In this document: in pieces, positions 1-8,889 of the stretch
Numbering within the stretch: position 1 is the stretch's first letter
Layout of the letters: every line of letters begins with the position of its first letter
Source: Bernardetiaceae bacterium
Lineage (GTDB): Bacteria; Bacteroidota; Bacteroidia; Cytophagales; Thermoflexibacteraceae
Assembly: GCA_025056255.1 (NCBI GenBank)
Contig: JANWVT010000003.1
Location: 186,001-250,000 of the forward strand
Length of the DNA stretch: 64,000 nt
Direction of reading: 5' to 3'
Notes under the pieces: generated by a model
What the model was told of the DNA's origin: nothing
The model's input: only the letters and a program-made list of their open reading frames with translations
The model's database searches: none
Made by a program: the position numbers and the translations under genes

Positions 1-645
1 CAGGGTGGTGCGTAGTATAGGCAGATACTGAGTGTCATCGGTGCCATCGGGCAACCCAATATCTAAATCCGATTTCTCTTTCTGCAATGGATAATTTTTT
101 TCACCATGCATACTGAAAGTAAATACGCGCGGCTCATTGGCAAAAATTTGGGCAGTACCGTTGCCTTGGTGTACATCTAAATCAACAATTAAAATACGTG
201 CTGCTAAACAATGGTTAAGCAAATAGTGCGCTGCTATTGCCACGTCATTAAGTAAGCAGAATCCTTCGCCCCTATCAGTAAAAGCATGATGCGTACCTCC
301 TGCCACATTCATAGCAATCCCATATTGCAAAGCAAATAAAGCTGCCTGAATGGTACCCTGTACAATTACAGTTTCGCGATGCACCAACTCTTTAGAAAGG
401 GGGAAGCCTGTTTTGCGAATTTCGCTTGTTGAAAGTTGGCATGTTTTTAATTTCTCCCACCACGCTACACTGTGGCTTGCCAAAATATCTGCCTCTGCAA
501 CGGGCTGTGGAGCAAAAAAATTGTCTTCTGTGGCAGTTCCTTCATATAAAAGTTGTTCAGGTAGCAATGAGTATTTCTCCATCGGGAAACGATGCCCCTC
601 TGGCAATGGGTGATGATAGACAGGCGACCAAGCTATTTTCAACAT
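1..645 (-). CDS. Histone deacetylase family protein (AcuC-like), 3' end outside window
   Basis: 215 codons are visible from an ATG at 643-645 to the window edge; the C-terminus is missing. The frame reads an arginase/deacetylase-fold enzyme that removes acyl groups from lysine or small amines using a metal. Seen: the tandem active-site histidines in GGTHHAFTDRGEGFC (H119, H120) and the metal-binding DLDVHQGNGTA (D157, H159), both class-defining. A purine-rich GATAAGGGGGT lies directly before the ATG. Bacterial members deacetylate acetyl-CoA synthetase (AcuC) or polyamines; the substrate cannot be told from this fragment. It is transcribed away from the TPR gene at 737, sharing a 91-bp intergenic region. 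Confidence 0.9.
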   Translation of the reverse strand, partial: MLKIAWSPVYHHPLPEGHRFPMEKYSLLPEQLLYEGTATEDNFFAPQPVAEADILASHSVAWWEKLKTCQLSTSEIRKTGFPLSKELVHRETVIVQGTIQAALFALQYGIAMNVAGGTHHAFTDRGEGFCLLNDVAIAAHYLLNHCLAARILIVDLDVHQGNGTAQIFANEPRVFTFSMHGEKNYPLQKEKSDLDIGLPDGTDDTQYLPILRTTL

Positions 646-736
646 ACCCCCTTATCGGTTTGTGGTAGCAGAATGTTTGCAATGGCTGTTAAACTTGTTT
701 GAACTTTGTACTTTCGCATAATTAATCAAAGCTGCT

Positions 737-1531
737 ATGATAGCCAAACTTTGGGGTGGATGCTGGTTGTTTGCCGTCATTATCTTGCAAGCCAATATTA
801 CCGATATTCCCGCTATCAATCGTTTGAAAAGGGAGGCAGAAGCAGCCTTCCAAAACAAATACTGGAACGTGGCTGCCAGTAAATATGGCGAATTGGTAGA
901 AAAATATCAGGTAAAAGAGCCAGAGGTGCTGCTCAACTTAGCCCATGCCTATTTTGAAGCACAAGATTTTGCAAAAGCACTAACCCATTATGAACAAGCA
1001 GCCAAAAGCAACGAAAAAGTCATACAATCTGTTGCCTACCAACAAGCAGCTATTATCAAAGCGCAAAACGGTCAGTTAGAAGAAGCTTTGAAATACTTGC
1101 GCAACAGTTTGCGCGCTTTGCCAGACAATCAAGCTGCCCGCTATAATTACGAGGTTGTGTATGCTTTGTTAAGCAAACAAAAGCAACAAAGCCAAAACCA
1201 ATCAGAAGATACTGCCGACCGCTCACAACAAGATCAGAATAAGCAGCAGCAACAACAAAATGCGGACCGCCAACAGCAACAGGGCAACCAAGGCAAAAAT
1301 GATGCCCAGAGCCAAAGCGGAGAGCAGGACAATCAGGGCGCTGAACAAGGAAAAATGGAAGAAAAAAGCAACAAAAGCGAACTACGCAGCAAAAGGCTGG
1401 AACAAATTAAAATGACTGAAGAGCAAGCTAGGGGCATACTAGATGCCATTCGCAACAATGAAGTGCAATATTTACAGCAGCTTCAGCGTCAGCCTACGCG
1501 TCGCGCAGACCGCAGCAAACCCGACTGGTAA
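737..1531 (+). CDS. TPR-repeat protein, BatC/BatE-like
   Basis: 264 residues. An N-terminal hydrophobic stretch (about 1-22) looks like a signal peptide or membrane anchor. Residues about 30-150 form two to three tetratricopeptide repeats ending in ARYNYEVVYALL, the arrangement seen in BatC-type proteins of Bacteroidota aerotolerance operons. Residues about 155-215 are a Gln/Asn-rich low-complexity linker, followed by a charged tail (RSKRLEQIKMTEEQARGIL). BatA, BatB and BatD are not adjacent, so the name is by similarity only and it may be an independent periplasmic scaffold. It ends 3 bp from the end of the convergent Crp/Fnr gene. A weak -7 box (TACTTTCG, 709-716) precedes it. Confidence 0.75.
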   Translation: MIAKLWGGCWLFAVIILQANITDIPAINRLKREAEAAFQNKYWNVAASKYGELVEKYQVKEPEVLLNLAHAYFEAQDFAKALTHYEQAAKSNEKVIQSVAYQQAAIIKAQNGQLEEALKYLRNSLRALPDNQAARYNYEVVYALLSKQKQQSQNQSEDTADRSQQDQNKQQQQQNADRQQQQGNQGKNDAQSQSGEQDNQGAEQGKMEEKSNKSELRSKRLEQIKMTEEQARGILDAIRNNEVQYLQQLQRQPTRRADRSKPDW

Positions 1532-1534
1532 GCC

Positions 1535-2227
1535 TCAATCGTACACGTTGCTGATATGGGTAAGCATTTGCGGGTTTAAAATGCGTATTTTGCGCTTTTC
1601 TATGCTGATAATATTGGCATCCCGCAATTCAGAAATAACGCGGATGGCTGTTTCTTTTACGGTTCCTACAAAACTGGCTAAGTCCTCCCGCGTAAGGGAA
1701 ATAGTATGTTCCTCATCTGTGGAAGAATTAGCAAGCAACAGCAGCGCCTCTGCAATGCGACTTTTAACGGGTTTGTGTGCTAAGTCGCTTAATTTAGCCT
1801 CTGCTTCGTCAGCCTCTTTGCATATTAGCTCCATTAGGGCTTGGTAAAAATCGTTGTTATTTCGCAATAGCGAAAAAAAATCAGCCTTAGGAATCACACA
1901 AATCCGACACTCTTCTAAGGCAACGGCAGAGTACGTGTAGCGGCTTTTCAGTATCAGCGAGCGATACCCTAAAAAGTTACCTTCATGGGCAATGCGCACA
2001 ATCTGCTCTTTTCCGTTGGCACTCAGTTTGCTGATTTTTACCGTGCCGCTATTGATGCAATACAAAGCAGCCGGAGGCGTATTCTCTACAAATATGTACT
2101 CGCCTTTGCGGAACCACTGGGTTGATTTATGAGCGTTAATCTGTTCGGTTTCTGCTACTTGGCAAAAGCTAAATAGCGATTGTCCCCTGCTTTTGCAGTT
2201 GCGACAAATGGGACCTGCTAATTTCAT
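1535..2227 (-). CDS. Crp/Fnr family transcriptional regulator
   Basis: 230 residues. The N-terminal part (about 35-130) is a cyclic-nucleotide-binding type beta-roll; the C-terminal part has a winged helix-turn-helix (about 175-210) with recognition helix VGTVKETAIRV. Its E and R are placed like those of Fnr/Crp proteins that read a TGA half-site. Cysteines at 8, 11 and 22, plus a CRIC pair at 107/110 in the roll, invite comparison with Fnr-type redox sensing, but their spacing is not that of E. coli FNR, so the signal is unknown. It lies 58 bp downstream of the universal stress gene on the same strand and also has its own -7 box at 2255-2262. Confidence 0.9.
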   Translation of the reverse strand: MKLAGPICRNCKSRGQSLFSFCQVAETEQINAHKSTQWFRKGEYIFVENTPPAALYCINSGTVKISKLSANGKEQIVRIAHEGNFLGYRSLILKSRYTYSAVALEECRICVIPKADFFSLLRNNNDFYQALMELICKEADEAEAKLSDLAHKPVKSRIAEALLLLANSSTDEEHTISLTREDLASFVGTVKETAIRVISELRDANIISIEKRKIRILNPQMLTHISNVYD

Positions 2228-2254
2228 GATTTTGCGCCTTGAAGTTTGTTATCT

Positions 2255-2262
2255 CAAAGATA
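2255..2262 (-). promoter_or_regulatory. Putative -7 promoter box of the Crp/Fnr gene (TATCTTTG)
   Basis: Exact match to the Bacteroidota primary-sigma box TAnnTTTG on the minus strand, placing a start site about 20 bases before the ATG at 2227. No clear -33 TTTG is seen. Confidence 0.5.
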
Positions 2263-2285
2263 CAAAATCCTGCGAAATCATGCTC

Positions 2286-3188
2286 TTATTTTTTTAAAAT
2301 CATAACAGGAATATTGGCAGTATAGGTAAACGCTTTACTAACACTTGGGTCGAAAATCCGCTCAATAAAACTCCGCTTTTGATTGAGCAGTACCAACATG
2401 TCTGGTTTATGAGCCTGTACATATTGCCGAATACCCTCCATAGCACTGTCGGCTGTTTGCAGAACAAACGCAATCTGGGCTTCTGAAACATGCCAGTAGG
2501 TATTTTTGAGTTCGTCTATCAGTAATTGGTCGCTTTCTATTTGCTTGCTGTTAGTAGTGATGTGCAAACAAGTGAGCTTGCTATCGAACAATTTGCAAAA
2601 CTCCAGTAGTCCGTCAATAACAGCTGTATCGGCACGGTCGAAATTGGTAGCGTACACAATGTTGTGCAAGCCTTGATAGGTTACTTGTTGAGGAATTATC
2701 AAGATAGGGCAAGTTACTTGCTCAGCTACTGCTCCGGCAATAGAGCCCAGTATGATGCGCTCTAAACCACTTGCTCCTTTAGTTCCCATGACTACGAGTT
2801 GATACTCGCCACGATGCACCATTTCGCCGATGTCGTCGGCTACCAGCCCCATTTTCACCAATGTTTTCACAGAGAGTGGAGAGCCGTCGGCATAGGTTTT
2901 ATCGGCAAGTTTTTCTTTCAAACTCTCTAATCGCTCATTCCAATATAGCTCTTGGTTGTTAATCTGCATGTTGAGATAACTGGGGTCTATGGTGGCAAAC
3001 TGCACTTCGGTCATAACGTAAAAACCATGATACAAAGTAACTTCCGCCCCTGTTTTAGCAGCAATAGCAACAGCATAGTCTAATGCTGCTATCGAATTAT
3101 CAGAAAAATCTATGGGCACCAGTATTTGTGTGCGTGCCTGAGCAGTATCGGCTTGGGTTTGGTTAGTATGAGTTGGCAAAATATTCAT
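2286..3188 (-). CDS. Universal stress protein, tandem UspA domains
   Basis: 300 residues with two UspA folds in tandem (about 19-165 and 170-300). The first carries the ATP-binding signature G-x2-G-x9-G-S within GTKGASGLERIILGS. The second lacks these glycines (its end reads NIPVMIL) and probably does not bind nucleotide; such pairs are common in Bacteroidota. It is cytoplasmic, with a role in stress survival inferred from the family. It is the first gene of a unit with the Crp/Fnr regulator. An exact -7 box at 3216-3223 and a palindrome at 3246-3259 lie upstream, suggesting control by a Crp/Fnr protein, possibly the neighbour. Confidence 0.92.
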   Translation of the reverse strand: MNILPTHTNQTQADTAQARTQILVPIDFSDNSIAALDYAVAIAAKTGAEVTLYHGFYVMTEVQFATIDPSYLNMQINNQELYWNERLESLKEKLADKTYADGSPLSVKTLVKMGLVADDIGEMVHRGEYQLVVMGTKGASGLERIILGSIAGAVAEQVTCPILIIPQQVTYQGLHNIVYATNFDRADTAVIDGLLEFCKLFDSKLTCLHITTNSKQIESDQLLIDELKNTYWHVSEAQIAFVLQTADSAMEGIRQYVQAHKPDMLVLLNQKRSFIERIFDPSVSKAFTYTANIPVMILKK

Positions 3189-3215
3189 AGTTGAAATGAA
3201 AATAGGTTGTTAAGC

Positions 3216-3223
3216 CAAAGTTA
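3216..3223 (-). promoter_or_regulatory. Putative -7 promoter box of the usp gene (TAACTTTG)
   Basis: Exact TAnnTTTG match on the minus strand. With the usual placement (-11 to -4) transcription would start near 3212, giving a leader of about 24 bases to the ATG at 3188. Confidence 0.6.
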
Positions 3224-3245
3224 GGTGCAATACACAGTCGGATAA

Positions 3246-3259
3246 ATGACTTCTGTCAT
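3246..3259. promoter_or_regulatory. Fnr-type palindrome ATGAC-N4-GTCAT upstream of usp
   Basis: A perfect inverted repeat with 5-base arms and a 4-base spacer, the same geometry as the E. coli FNR site (TTGAT-N4-ATCAA), including TGA-N6-TCA. Its centre lies about 40-41 bases upstream of the predicted usp start site, the classical position for a class II Crp/Fnr activator. It also lies 39 bases before the ATG of the divergent gene at 3298, so it could affect both. Confidence 0.55.
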
Positions 3260-3297
3260 CATTTCCCTAAATTTCGGAAAAATTCGCTTCAGTAAAT

Positions 3298-4593
3298 ATG
3301 ACAAACACAATTGCTTTTGATGCTTCTCGAAGAGATTTTATTCGCTCTGCCGGCATACTCACCTTAGGCGCCGCTACTGCTTCTTGGTCGGCAGCCACAT
3401 TTCGCCCCAATAGCGATACGTTGCGAATTGGGCTAATTGGTTGTGGCGGACGTGGCACAGGTGCTGCCAGCCAAGCTTTAAAAGCCGACAAAAACACAGT
3501 GCTGACAGCAATGGCAGATATTTTTGAAGACCATTTGGAAGAGTCGTACAAAAATCTGGTCTCTAAACACGGCGACAGGGTACGGGTATCCAAAGAGCAC
3601 CGCTTCATAGGATTAGATGCGTATCGCAAACTGATACATGCAGGCGTAGATGTAGTGATTTTGGCTTCACCACCAGCATTTCGTCCACAGCATATGGAAG
3701 AAGCGGTAGCTGCCGGTAAACATATTTTTGCTGAAAAACCAATGGCGGTGGATGTGCCTGGGTTGAAACGCGTGTTGGAGGCAACCCGCAAAGCACGCGA
3801 AAAAAAATTAGCCGTAGTATCAGGATTTTGCTGGCGTTATGACCTACCCAAACGAGCCATATTTTCCAAAATTCTCAATGGCGAAATAGGAGAGGTAGTG
3901 TCTATTTTGAATACATACAACACCGGACCTGCTTGGCAAAAAGACCGACAACCCAATTGGAACGATGCCGAATTTACACTTCGCAACTGGCCGCATTTTA
4001 CGTGGCTCTCTGGTGACTCCATCGCTGAACAAGCTGTTCACAGCCTCGATATGATGAGCTGGGCTCTGGGCGACAAGCCTCCTGTACGCGTATTTGGTAC
4101 GGGTGGGCGGCAAGTGAATACCGGCAAAGAATTAGGCAATATTTTTGACCACTTCGCTATTGTATACGAATATGAAAATGGTGTGAAAGGATACCATTTT
4201 AGCCGCAAGCAGTCCGGATGTTCCAACAGTTACTTAGTAGAAGTGGCTGGAACAAAAGGACAAGCCCTAATTGACTGCATGAAAAGCCGCCATGTTATCA
4301 CCTCATACGATAATAGGGCTTGGGAATACAGAGGCGAAAAAAATGACATGTACCAAACCGAACACGACGAGCTTTTTGCCTCCATTCGCAGCGGTCAGCC
4401 CCTCAACGACGGGGAGTGGATGACGCAAAGCACGATGTTAGCACTTATTGGCAGAATGGCTGCCTATACCGGACAAACCATTACTTGGCAAGAAGCATGG
4501 GCATCCAAAGAAGTGCTTATTCCCGACGACTTGCAGTGGGGGCAAACCCTGCCCGCCCCTATGGCAGTTCCGGGCATTACTAAGTTGTTGTAA
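3298..4593 (+). CDS. Gfo/Idh/MocA family oxidoreductase with Tat signal
   Basis: 431 residues. The N-terminus carries a twin-arginine export motif (ASRRDFIRSAG) and a hydrophobic run to about residue 33. An NAD(P)-binding Rossmann segment IGLIGCGGRGTGA (about 45-57) follows, then the family EKPMAVD motif whose lysine belongs to the active site, then the C-terminal substrate-binding domain. Family members oxidise or reduce sugars, often with tightly bound NAD(P); Tat-exported ones are frequent in Bacteroidota and Planctomycetota. Substrate unknown. Its last 14 bases overlap the end of the convergent kdsB. A degenerate -7 box TAAATTTC lies at 3268-3275. Confidence 0.9.
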   Translation: MTNTIAFDASRRDFIRSAGILTLGAATASWSAATFRPNSDTLRIGLIGCGGRGTGAASQALKADKNTVLTAMADIFEDHLEESYKNLVSKHGDRVRVSKEHRFIGLDAYRKLIHAGVDVVILASPPAFRPQHMEEAVAAGKHIFAEKPMAVDVPGLKRVLEATRKAREKKLAVVSGFCWRYDLPKRAIFSKILNGEIGEVVSILNTYNTGPAWQKDRQPNWNDAEFTLRNWPHFTWLSGDSIAEQAVHSLDMMSWALGDKPPVRVFGTGGRQVNTGKELGNIFDHFAIVYEYENGVKGYHFSRKQSGCSNSYLVEVAGTKGQALIDCMKSRHVITSYDNRAWEYRGEKNDMYQTEHDELFASIRSGQPLNDGEWMTQSTMLALIGRMAAYTGQTITWQEAWASKEVLIPDDLQWGQTLPAPMAVPGITKLL

Positions 4594-5344
4594 ACAGTTT
4601 GTTAGCTATTTCAACAGCCTTTGCAAGGTCTTCAGGTGTTTCTACACAGAAGCTGTCTTCTGTGGTAATAGCTGTTTGGATGCGGTAGCCATGTTCTAAC
4701 CAGCGTAGTTGTTCTAACTTTTCGCACTCTTCCAATGGCGAAGGCGGTAGGCGCGTAATGGCTTCCAATACTTCGCTGCGGTAGCCATAAATGCCTACGT
4801 GCCGATAGAAAATATGATGCTCCAGCCAATTTTCCAGTGGAATGCCTCGCAAATGTGGTATTGGCTGGCGGCTGAAATAAAGTGCTTCTCCATTGGCTTT
4901 GAGCACCACTTTTGCCTCACCCGGGTCGGTGAGTTGTTCGGTTTTATCTACCTTCATAATCAGTGTGGCAATATCGGCACCTTCGCGTTGTAGCGCCTCT
5001 GCTACCAAGTCTATCTGCAAGGGTTTGATGAAAGGCTCATCGCCTTGAATGTTGATAACATGCGTAAAATTGCCTGCTACCTTTTGCAATGCCTCAAAGC
5101 AGCGGTCGGTGCCACTGGGATGCTCTTTGTGCGTAAGCACTACCTCTCCACCAAAGCGGCTTACTTCCTCTGCCACAAGCTCATGGTCGGTGGCAACTAC
5201 CACCTTAGCAAGCGATGCGCAACTGCCGACTTGTTCATATACACGGCGCAACATGGTTTTTCCGGCAATATCGGCTAACACTTTGCCCGGAAAGCGCGTA
5301 GAAGCATAGCGAGCAGGAATAATCCCCAGTATTTGCATGCTCAT
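4580..5344 (-). CDS. kdsB: 3-deoxy-manno-octulosonate cytidylyltransferase
   Basis: 254 residues, the usual family length. It activates KDO with CTP to CMP-KDO for lipopolysaccharide inner-core synthesis, in the cytoplasm. Seen: nucleotide-binding loop PARYASTRFPGK (10-21), SGTDRC (77-82), QGDEP (100-104, metal/nucleotide site) and RHVGIYGYR. Two in-frame ATGs, 5342-5344 and 5336-5338, are both possible starts; the second would give MQILGIIPAR. It lies 67 bp downstream of the tryptophan dioxygenase gene on the same strand and overlaps the convergent oxidoreductase gene by 14 bp. Confidence 0.96.
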   Translation of the reverse strand: MSMQILGIIPARYASTRFPGKVLADIAGKTMLRRVYEQVGSCASLAKVVVATDHELVAEEVSRFGGEVVLTHKEHPSGTDRCFEALQKVAGNFTHVINIQGDEPFIKPLQIDLVAEALQREGADIATLIMKVDKTEQLTDPGEAKVVLKANGEALYFSRQPIPHLRGIPLENWLEHHIFYRHVGIYGYRSEVLEAITRLPPSPLEECEKLEQLRWLEHGYRIQTAITTEDSFCVETPEDLAKAVEIANKLFTTT

Positions 5345-5411
5345 GTTCCTATTTATTCAGTAACCTCCATTTCACTACCGAAATTTTTTATCAGATTTTG
5401 TCGCAATATAG

Positions 5412-6362
5412 CTATCCCTTCAACTTCTGTATTACCCAGCTCTTGCCCCATTCATGCTTTTCTTCTTCTGTCCATAGTTCAGGATAAAACATTCTTTTCT
5501 GAAAGCGAGGGGGCAAATACTCTTGCCAGTTAGTACCACCTGTGGCAGCAATGTCGGCAGGTTCGCGTTTTAAGTAGCGCATAGCAGCGCTCAGGTGTGC
5601 CAGTGGCCAGTCGATATTGACCAGTGCATCTAATTCGCGAAGCACTTGTTTTACTGTTTCGTTATCGGGGAACAAAGCTCTGTACAGTCGCCAAAGGTTG
5701 CAGTCGCGATAGCGATAAGCCAGTTCAATCAGCATTTTGCTGTATTTAGCGTCAAATTGTTTGAGGGTAAGCGTTTGTTTACCTGTTGCCAACTCAGTAG
5801 CGCCTTGTTTCCAATAAATCTGTTCGTACATTTCTTCAATAGTTGTGTGGGTGTCTATTTGGCGTCGGAAATCTTTGGCTACTAAGTTTTTAAAGTCGGT
5901 AGCACAAATTTCAATCATGCGATACTGAACCGACTGAAACCCACTGGAAGGCAATAGCGACATGCGAAACTTGAGAAATTGTGCCTGTTCCATGCCCTCT
6001 ACCATAACAGTAAAGGAAGTAATCAGCTGCTTGAAATAACGCGAAATGCGGCGAACCTTGTCAATAAAAACATTAACATGGGGCTGTTCGCTTGCCAACT
6101 GACGCATTTCATGTAAACAAAGTTTGAAGTAAAGCTCTGTAATTTGATGATAAGTAATAAATATGACCTCATCGGGAAAGTCAGTTTTCGGATTTTGTAG
6201 GCTGAGCAGGGTATCCAAATGGATATAGTCCCAGTAAGTCAGGTAGTTAGCATACAGCAGTCCATCTAAGTAAGAGGACAAATCTTGCCCCATTACTTCG
6301 TATTTCTCTTCCAGTTTTCTGACCTGCTCCAAAATATTGTTGGGTATATGATTGGTTTCCAT
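5412..6362 (-). CDS. kynA: Tryptophan 2,3-dioxygenase
   Basis: 316 residues. A heme enzyme that opens the indole ring of L-tryptophan to N-formylkynurenine, the first step of the kynurenine pathway. Seen: YWDYIHLDTLLSLQ and TYHQITELYFKLCLHE (substrate pocket), the histidine of WPLAHLSAAMRYLK (expected proximal heme ligand) and TGGTNWQEYLPP near the C-terminus. It is slightly longer than Xanthomonas-type enzymes because of an extra C-terminal segment typical of Bacteroidota. No other kynurenine genes are in the window. A leader of about 60 bp is shared with the divergent gene at 6498. Confidence 0.96.
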   Translation of the reverse strand: METNHIPNNILEQVRKLEEKYEVMGQDLSSYLDGLLYANYLTYWDYIHLDTLLSLQNPKTDFPDEVIFITYHQITELYFKLCLHEMRQLASEQPHVNVFIDKVRRISRYFKQLITSFTVMVEGMEQAQFLKFRMSLLPSSGFQSVQYRMIEICATDFKNLVAKDFRRQIDTHTTIEEMYEQIYWKQGATELATGKQTLTLKQFDAKYSKMLIELAYRYRDCNLWRLYRALFPDNETVKQVLRELDALVNIDWPLAHLSAAMRYLKREPADIAATGGTNWQEYLPPRFQKRMFYPELWTEEEKHEWGKSWVIQKLKG

Positions 6363-6416
6363 ACAAATTCAACAAAAAATAAACAGCTCAAAATAACGTA
6401 GAAAAACAATACACTG

Positions 6417-6424
6417 TACTTTTG
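6417..6424 (+). promoter_or_regulatory. Possible -7 box (TACTTTTG) for the DUF5916 gene
   Basis: TAnnTTTG match on the plus strand about 74 bases before the TTG start at 6498. No good -33 element is visible, so support is modest. Confidence 0.35.
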
Positions 6425-6497
6425 CATTATACTACAGGAAGACATATCAGCCGGAATATTTACCTAATTTGTTGTACCTTCAAATTGTTTAGTTTAG

Positions 6498-8726
6498 TTG
6501 CGCCAGATTTTTACTATTGTTGTTTGGGGTCTTGTCTTTCTGTTTAGCCTGCCCACAGGCGCACAACCAGCCGCTTTGCGCAAGGAGAAAAAATTTATTC
6601 ACATTCAAAAAGCCAACACGAAAATTTTTTTGGATGGTATATTGAATGAACCCGAATGGGAAGTAGCTGAAAAAGCGAGCAATTTTTTTCAACATTTTCC
6701 ATTTGACAGTTCCTATGCCGATGCAAAAACCGAAGTGCGTATGACCTACGACGAGCAATTTATCTACGTAGGTGCAACCTGCTACAACGAACTGCAAGGC
6801 AACTACCTCATTTCTTCACTACGCCGCGACTATCGCGGACCTGCATACGATGGCTTTACCGTAGTGCTTGACCCCTTTTGTGACCGCACTAATGGCTTCT
6901 TTTTTGGCATTAGTCCGTTTGGAGTACAGCGCGAAGGGCTGATTGCCAACGGCGGTAGCGCTACCTCAGACTTTGCCCTTTCTTGGGATAATAAATGGTA
7001 TGCTGAAACCAAAATTCATCCGGGCGGCTGGACGGTAGAAATTGCTATCCCCTTCAAAACGCTGCGCTTTAAAGAAGGTGCTGACAAATGGTTTGTCAAT
7101 TTTTATCGCATAGACAGTAAATATAACGAGCGCTCTACTTGGGTACCTATCCCGCGCAACTTTCAGCTATATTCACTAGCTTACACTGCTGACTTAATTT
7201 GGGACAAACCCTTGCAAAAACCCGGCTCTAACCTCGTATTGATTCCCTATGCTGCCGGGGGAATCTCTCGCCAACACATTCTCAAAGCAGATACCCGCTA
7301 CCAGCACAGTGGCGGTATAGATGCCAAAGTGGCGGTTACTCCTGCTCTTAACTTAGACCTAACCGTAAATCCAGACTTCTCACAAGTAGAAGTAGACAGA
7401 CAAGTAACTAACTTAGACCGTTTTGAAATTTTCTTTCCTGAAAGAAGACAATTCTTTTTGGAAAATGCCGATTTGTTTGCTGATTTTGGCATGAACCGGC
7501 TGCGTCCTTTTTTCTCGCGCCGCATTGGCGTAGCCATAGACCAACGCACTGGACAAAACATTCAGAACACCATTCACTTTGGAGCCCGACTGAGCGGCAA
7601 GCTCAACAGCAACTGGCGCACTGGGCTCATGACTATGCAAGCTGCCCCTGATGAAGCAATTGGCTTGCCGGGCTACAACTATTCAGTAGCGGCTCTGCAA
7701 CGCAAAGTGTTTAGCCGCTCTAACATCGGCGGCATCTTTGTCAACAAAGAAACTTTTGCGCCTATTACCGAAACAGACCCTGCCAAACGACCTATGCGCT
7801 TTCATCGGTTGGTAGGAATAGACTACAACCTTGCTTCTAAAAGCAACGAATGGACAGGTAAATTTTTCCTTCATAAAAGTATAACAGAAGAAAAACACAC
7901 CGAGGATTTTGTACACGGTGCTAATCTGGTTTACAGCAAACCTACACTCACTGTAGAGTGGATACATCAGATAGTTGGGAAAAATTATACAGCCCCGGTT
8001 GGTTTTGTACCGCGCAACGACTTCCGGCGCATCGCCCCTCGCATTGTGCGCAACTTTTTCCCTCATTCTAAAACCATTAACCGGTATGGCTTCTTTGCTA
8101 CCACAGATATTATTTGGAATGCCACCAATGGCTTAACCGACCACAATATTAGCATAGGTAACACGATTCGTTTCCGAAGTACTGCTGAGTTTGAACTTTC
8201 ATTTGCTCGCGACTATACCTTGTTGTTCCGCCCATTTGACCCTACCAACACCGGCGGCGAACGCTTGCCCGCAGGCTCAGCTTACACGTATCATAGCTTT
8301 ACAGCTGGCTATTCGGAAAGCACTATCAACGATTTTTACTACAACCTACAAACCTATCTAGGACAATTTTTTAACGGCAGCCGCATCGGTATTTCTGGGG
8401 ACATTAACTACCGCATTCGCCCCTATGCACTGCTCTCGTTAGATTTTACCTACAACCGACTGCGCTTCCCTGCCCCCTATAATAGCACCGACTTGTGGTT
8501 GCTTGGTCCGCGCTTTGACATAACCTTTACTCGTTCGGTATTCCTAACAGCATTTTTTCAATACAACAGCCAAATCAACAATATTAACATCAACACGCGC
8601 TTACAGTGGCGATTCAAACCCGTCTCCGACTTCTTTTTGGTTTACACCGACAACTACTTTGCCGACACGTTTCTAGTAAAAAATCGGGCAATTGTAGCAA
8701 AATTGACCTACTGGTTGAACATTTGA
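6498..8726 (+). CDS. DUF5916 outer-membrane protein with CBM9-like N-terminal domain
   Basis: 742 residues. A signal peptide (about 1-22, ending PTGAQ) is followed by a family 9-type carbohydrate-binding fold (about 33-210; FLDGILNEPEWEVA, then VGATCYNE) and a long C-terminal region rich in alternating aromatic strands ending in ...VAKLTYWLNI, typical of the DUF5916 beta-barrel. The function of the family is not established; location is most likely the outer membrane. The start is TTG at 6498: a TAG stop lies immediately upstream in frame (6495-6497) and the next in-frame ATG would remove the signal peptide. It converges on the M61 peptidase gene. Confidence 0.82.
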   Translation: MRQIFTIVVWGLVFLFSLPTGAQPAALRKEKKFIHIQKANTKIFLDGILNEPEWEVAEKASNFFQHFPFDSSYADAKTEVRMTYDEQFIYVGATCYNELQGNYLISSLRRDYRGPAYDGFTVVLDPFCDRTNGFFFGISPFGVQREGLIANGGSATSDFALSWDNKWYAETKIHPGGWTVEIAIPFKTLRFKEGADKWFVNFYRIDSKYNERSTWVPIPRNFQLYSLAYTADLIWDKPLQKPGSNLVLIPYAAGGISRQHILKADTRYQHSGGIDAKVAVTPALNLDLTVNPDFSQVEVDRQVTNLDRFEIFFPERRQFFLENADLFADFGMNRLRPFFSRRIGVAIDQRTGQNIQNTIHFGARLSGKLNSNWRTGLMTMQAAPDEAIGLPGYNYSVAALQRKVFSRSNIGGIFVNKETFAPITETDPAKRPMRFHRLVGIDYNLASKSNEWTGKFFLHKSITEEKHTEDFVHGANLVYSKPTLTVEWIHQIVGKNYTAPVGFVPRNDFRRIAPRIVRNFFPHSKTINRYGFFATTDIIWNATNGLTDHNISIGNTIRFRSTAEFELSFARDYTLLFRPFDPTNTGGERLPAGSAYTYHSFTAGYSESTINDFYYNLQTYLGQFFNGSRIGISGDINYRIRPYALLSLDFTYNRLRFPAPYNSTDLWLLGPRFDITFTRSVFLTAFFQYNSQINNININTRLQWRFKPVSDFFLVYTDNYFADTFLVKNRAIVAKLTYWLNI

Positions 8727-8889
8727 GGCAAGGTTTGCAAAGAAAAACAAATGATGGTGAAGAGGGGCAATAGTTACACAAATAAAAAGTCGAAAAGTAA
8801 AGCTGTAGCGGCAGTACCCTATTGTAATAATATGGTTGTTCGTGCCTGCACAAACAACAACAGCGTGCAACAGCAGCAATGGATTGGTA

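Noticed and set aside
737-1531. Start of a complete bat aerotolerance operon
   Set aside because: No BatA, BatB or BatD gene is adjacent; the next gene is a convergent regulator.
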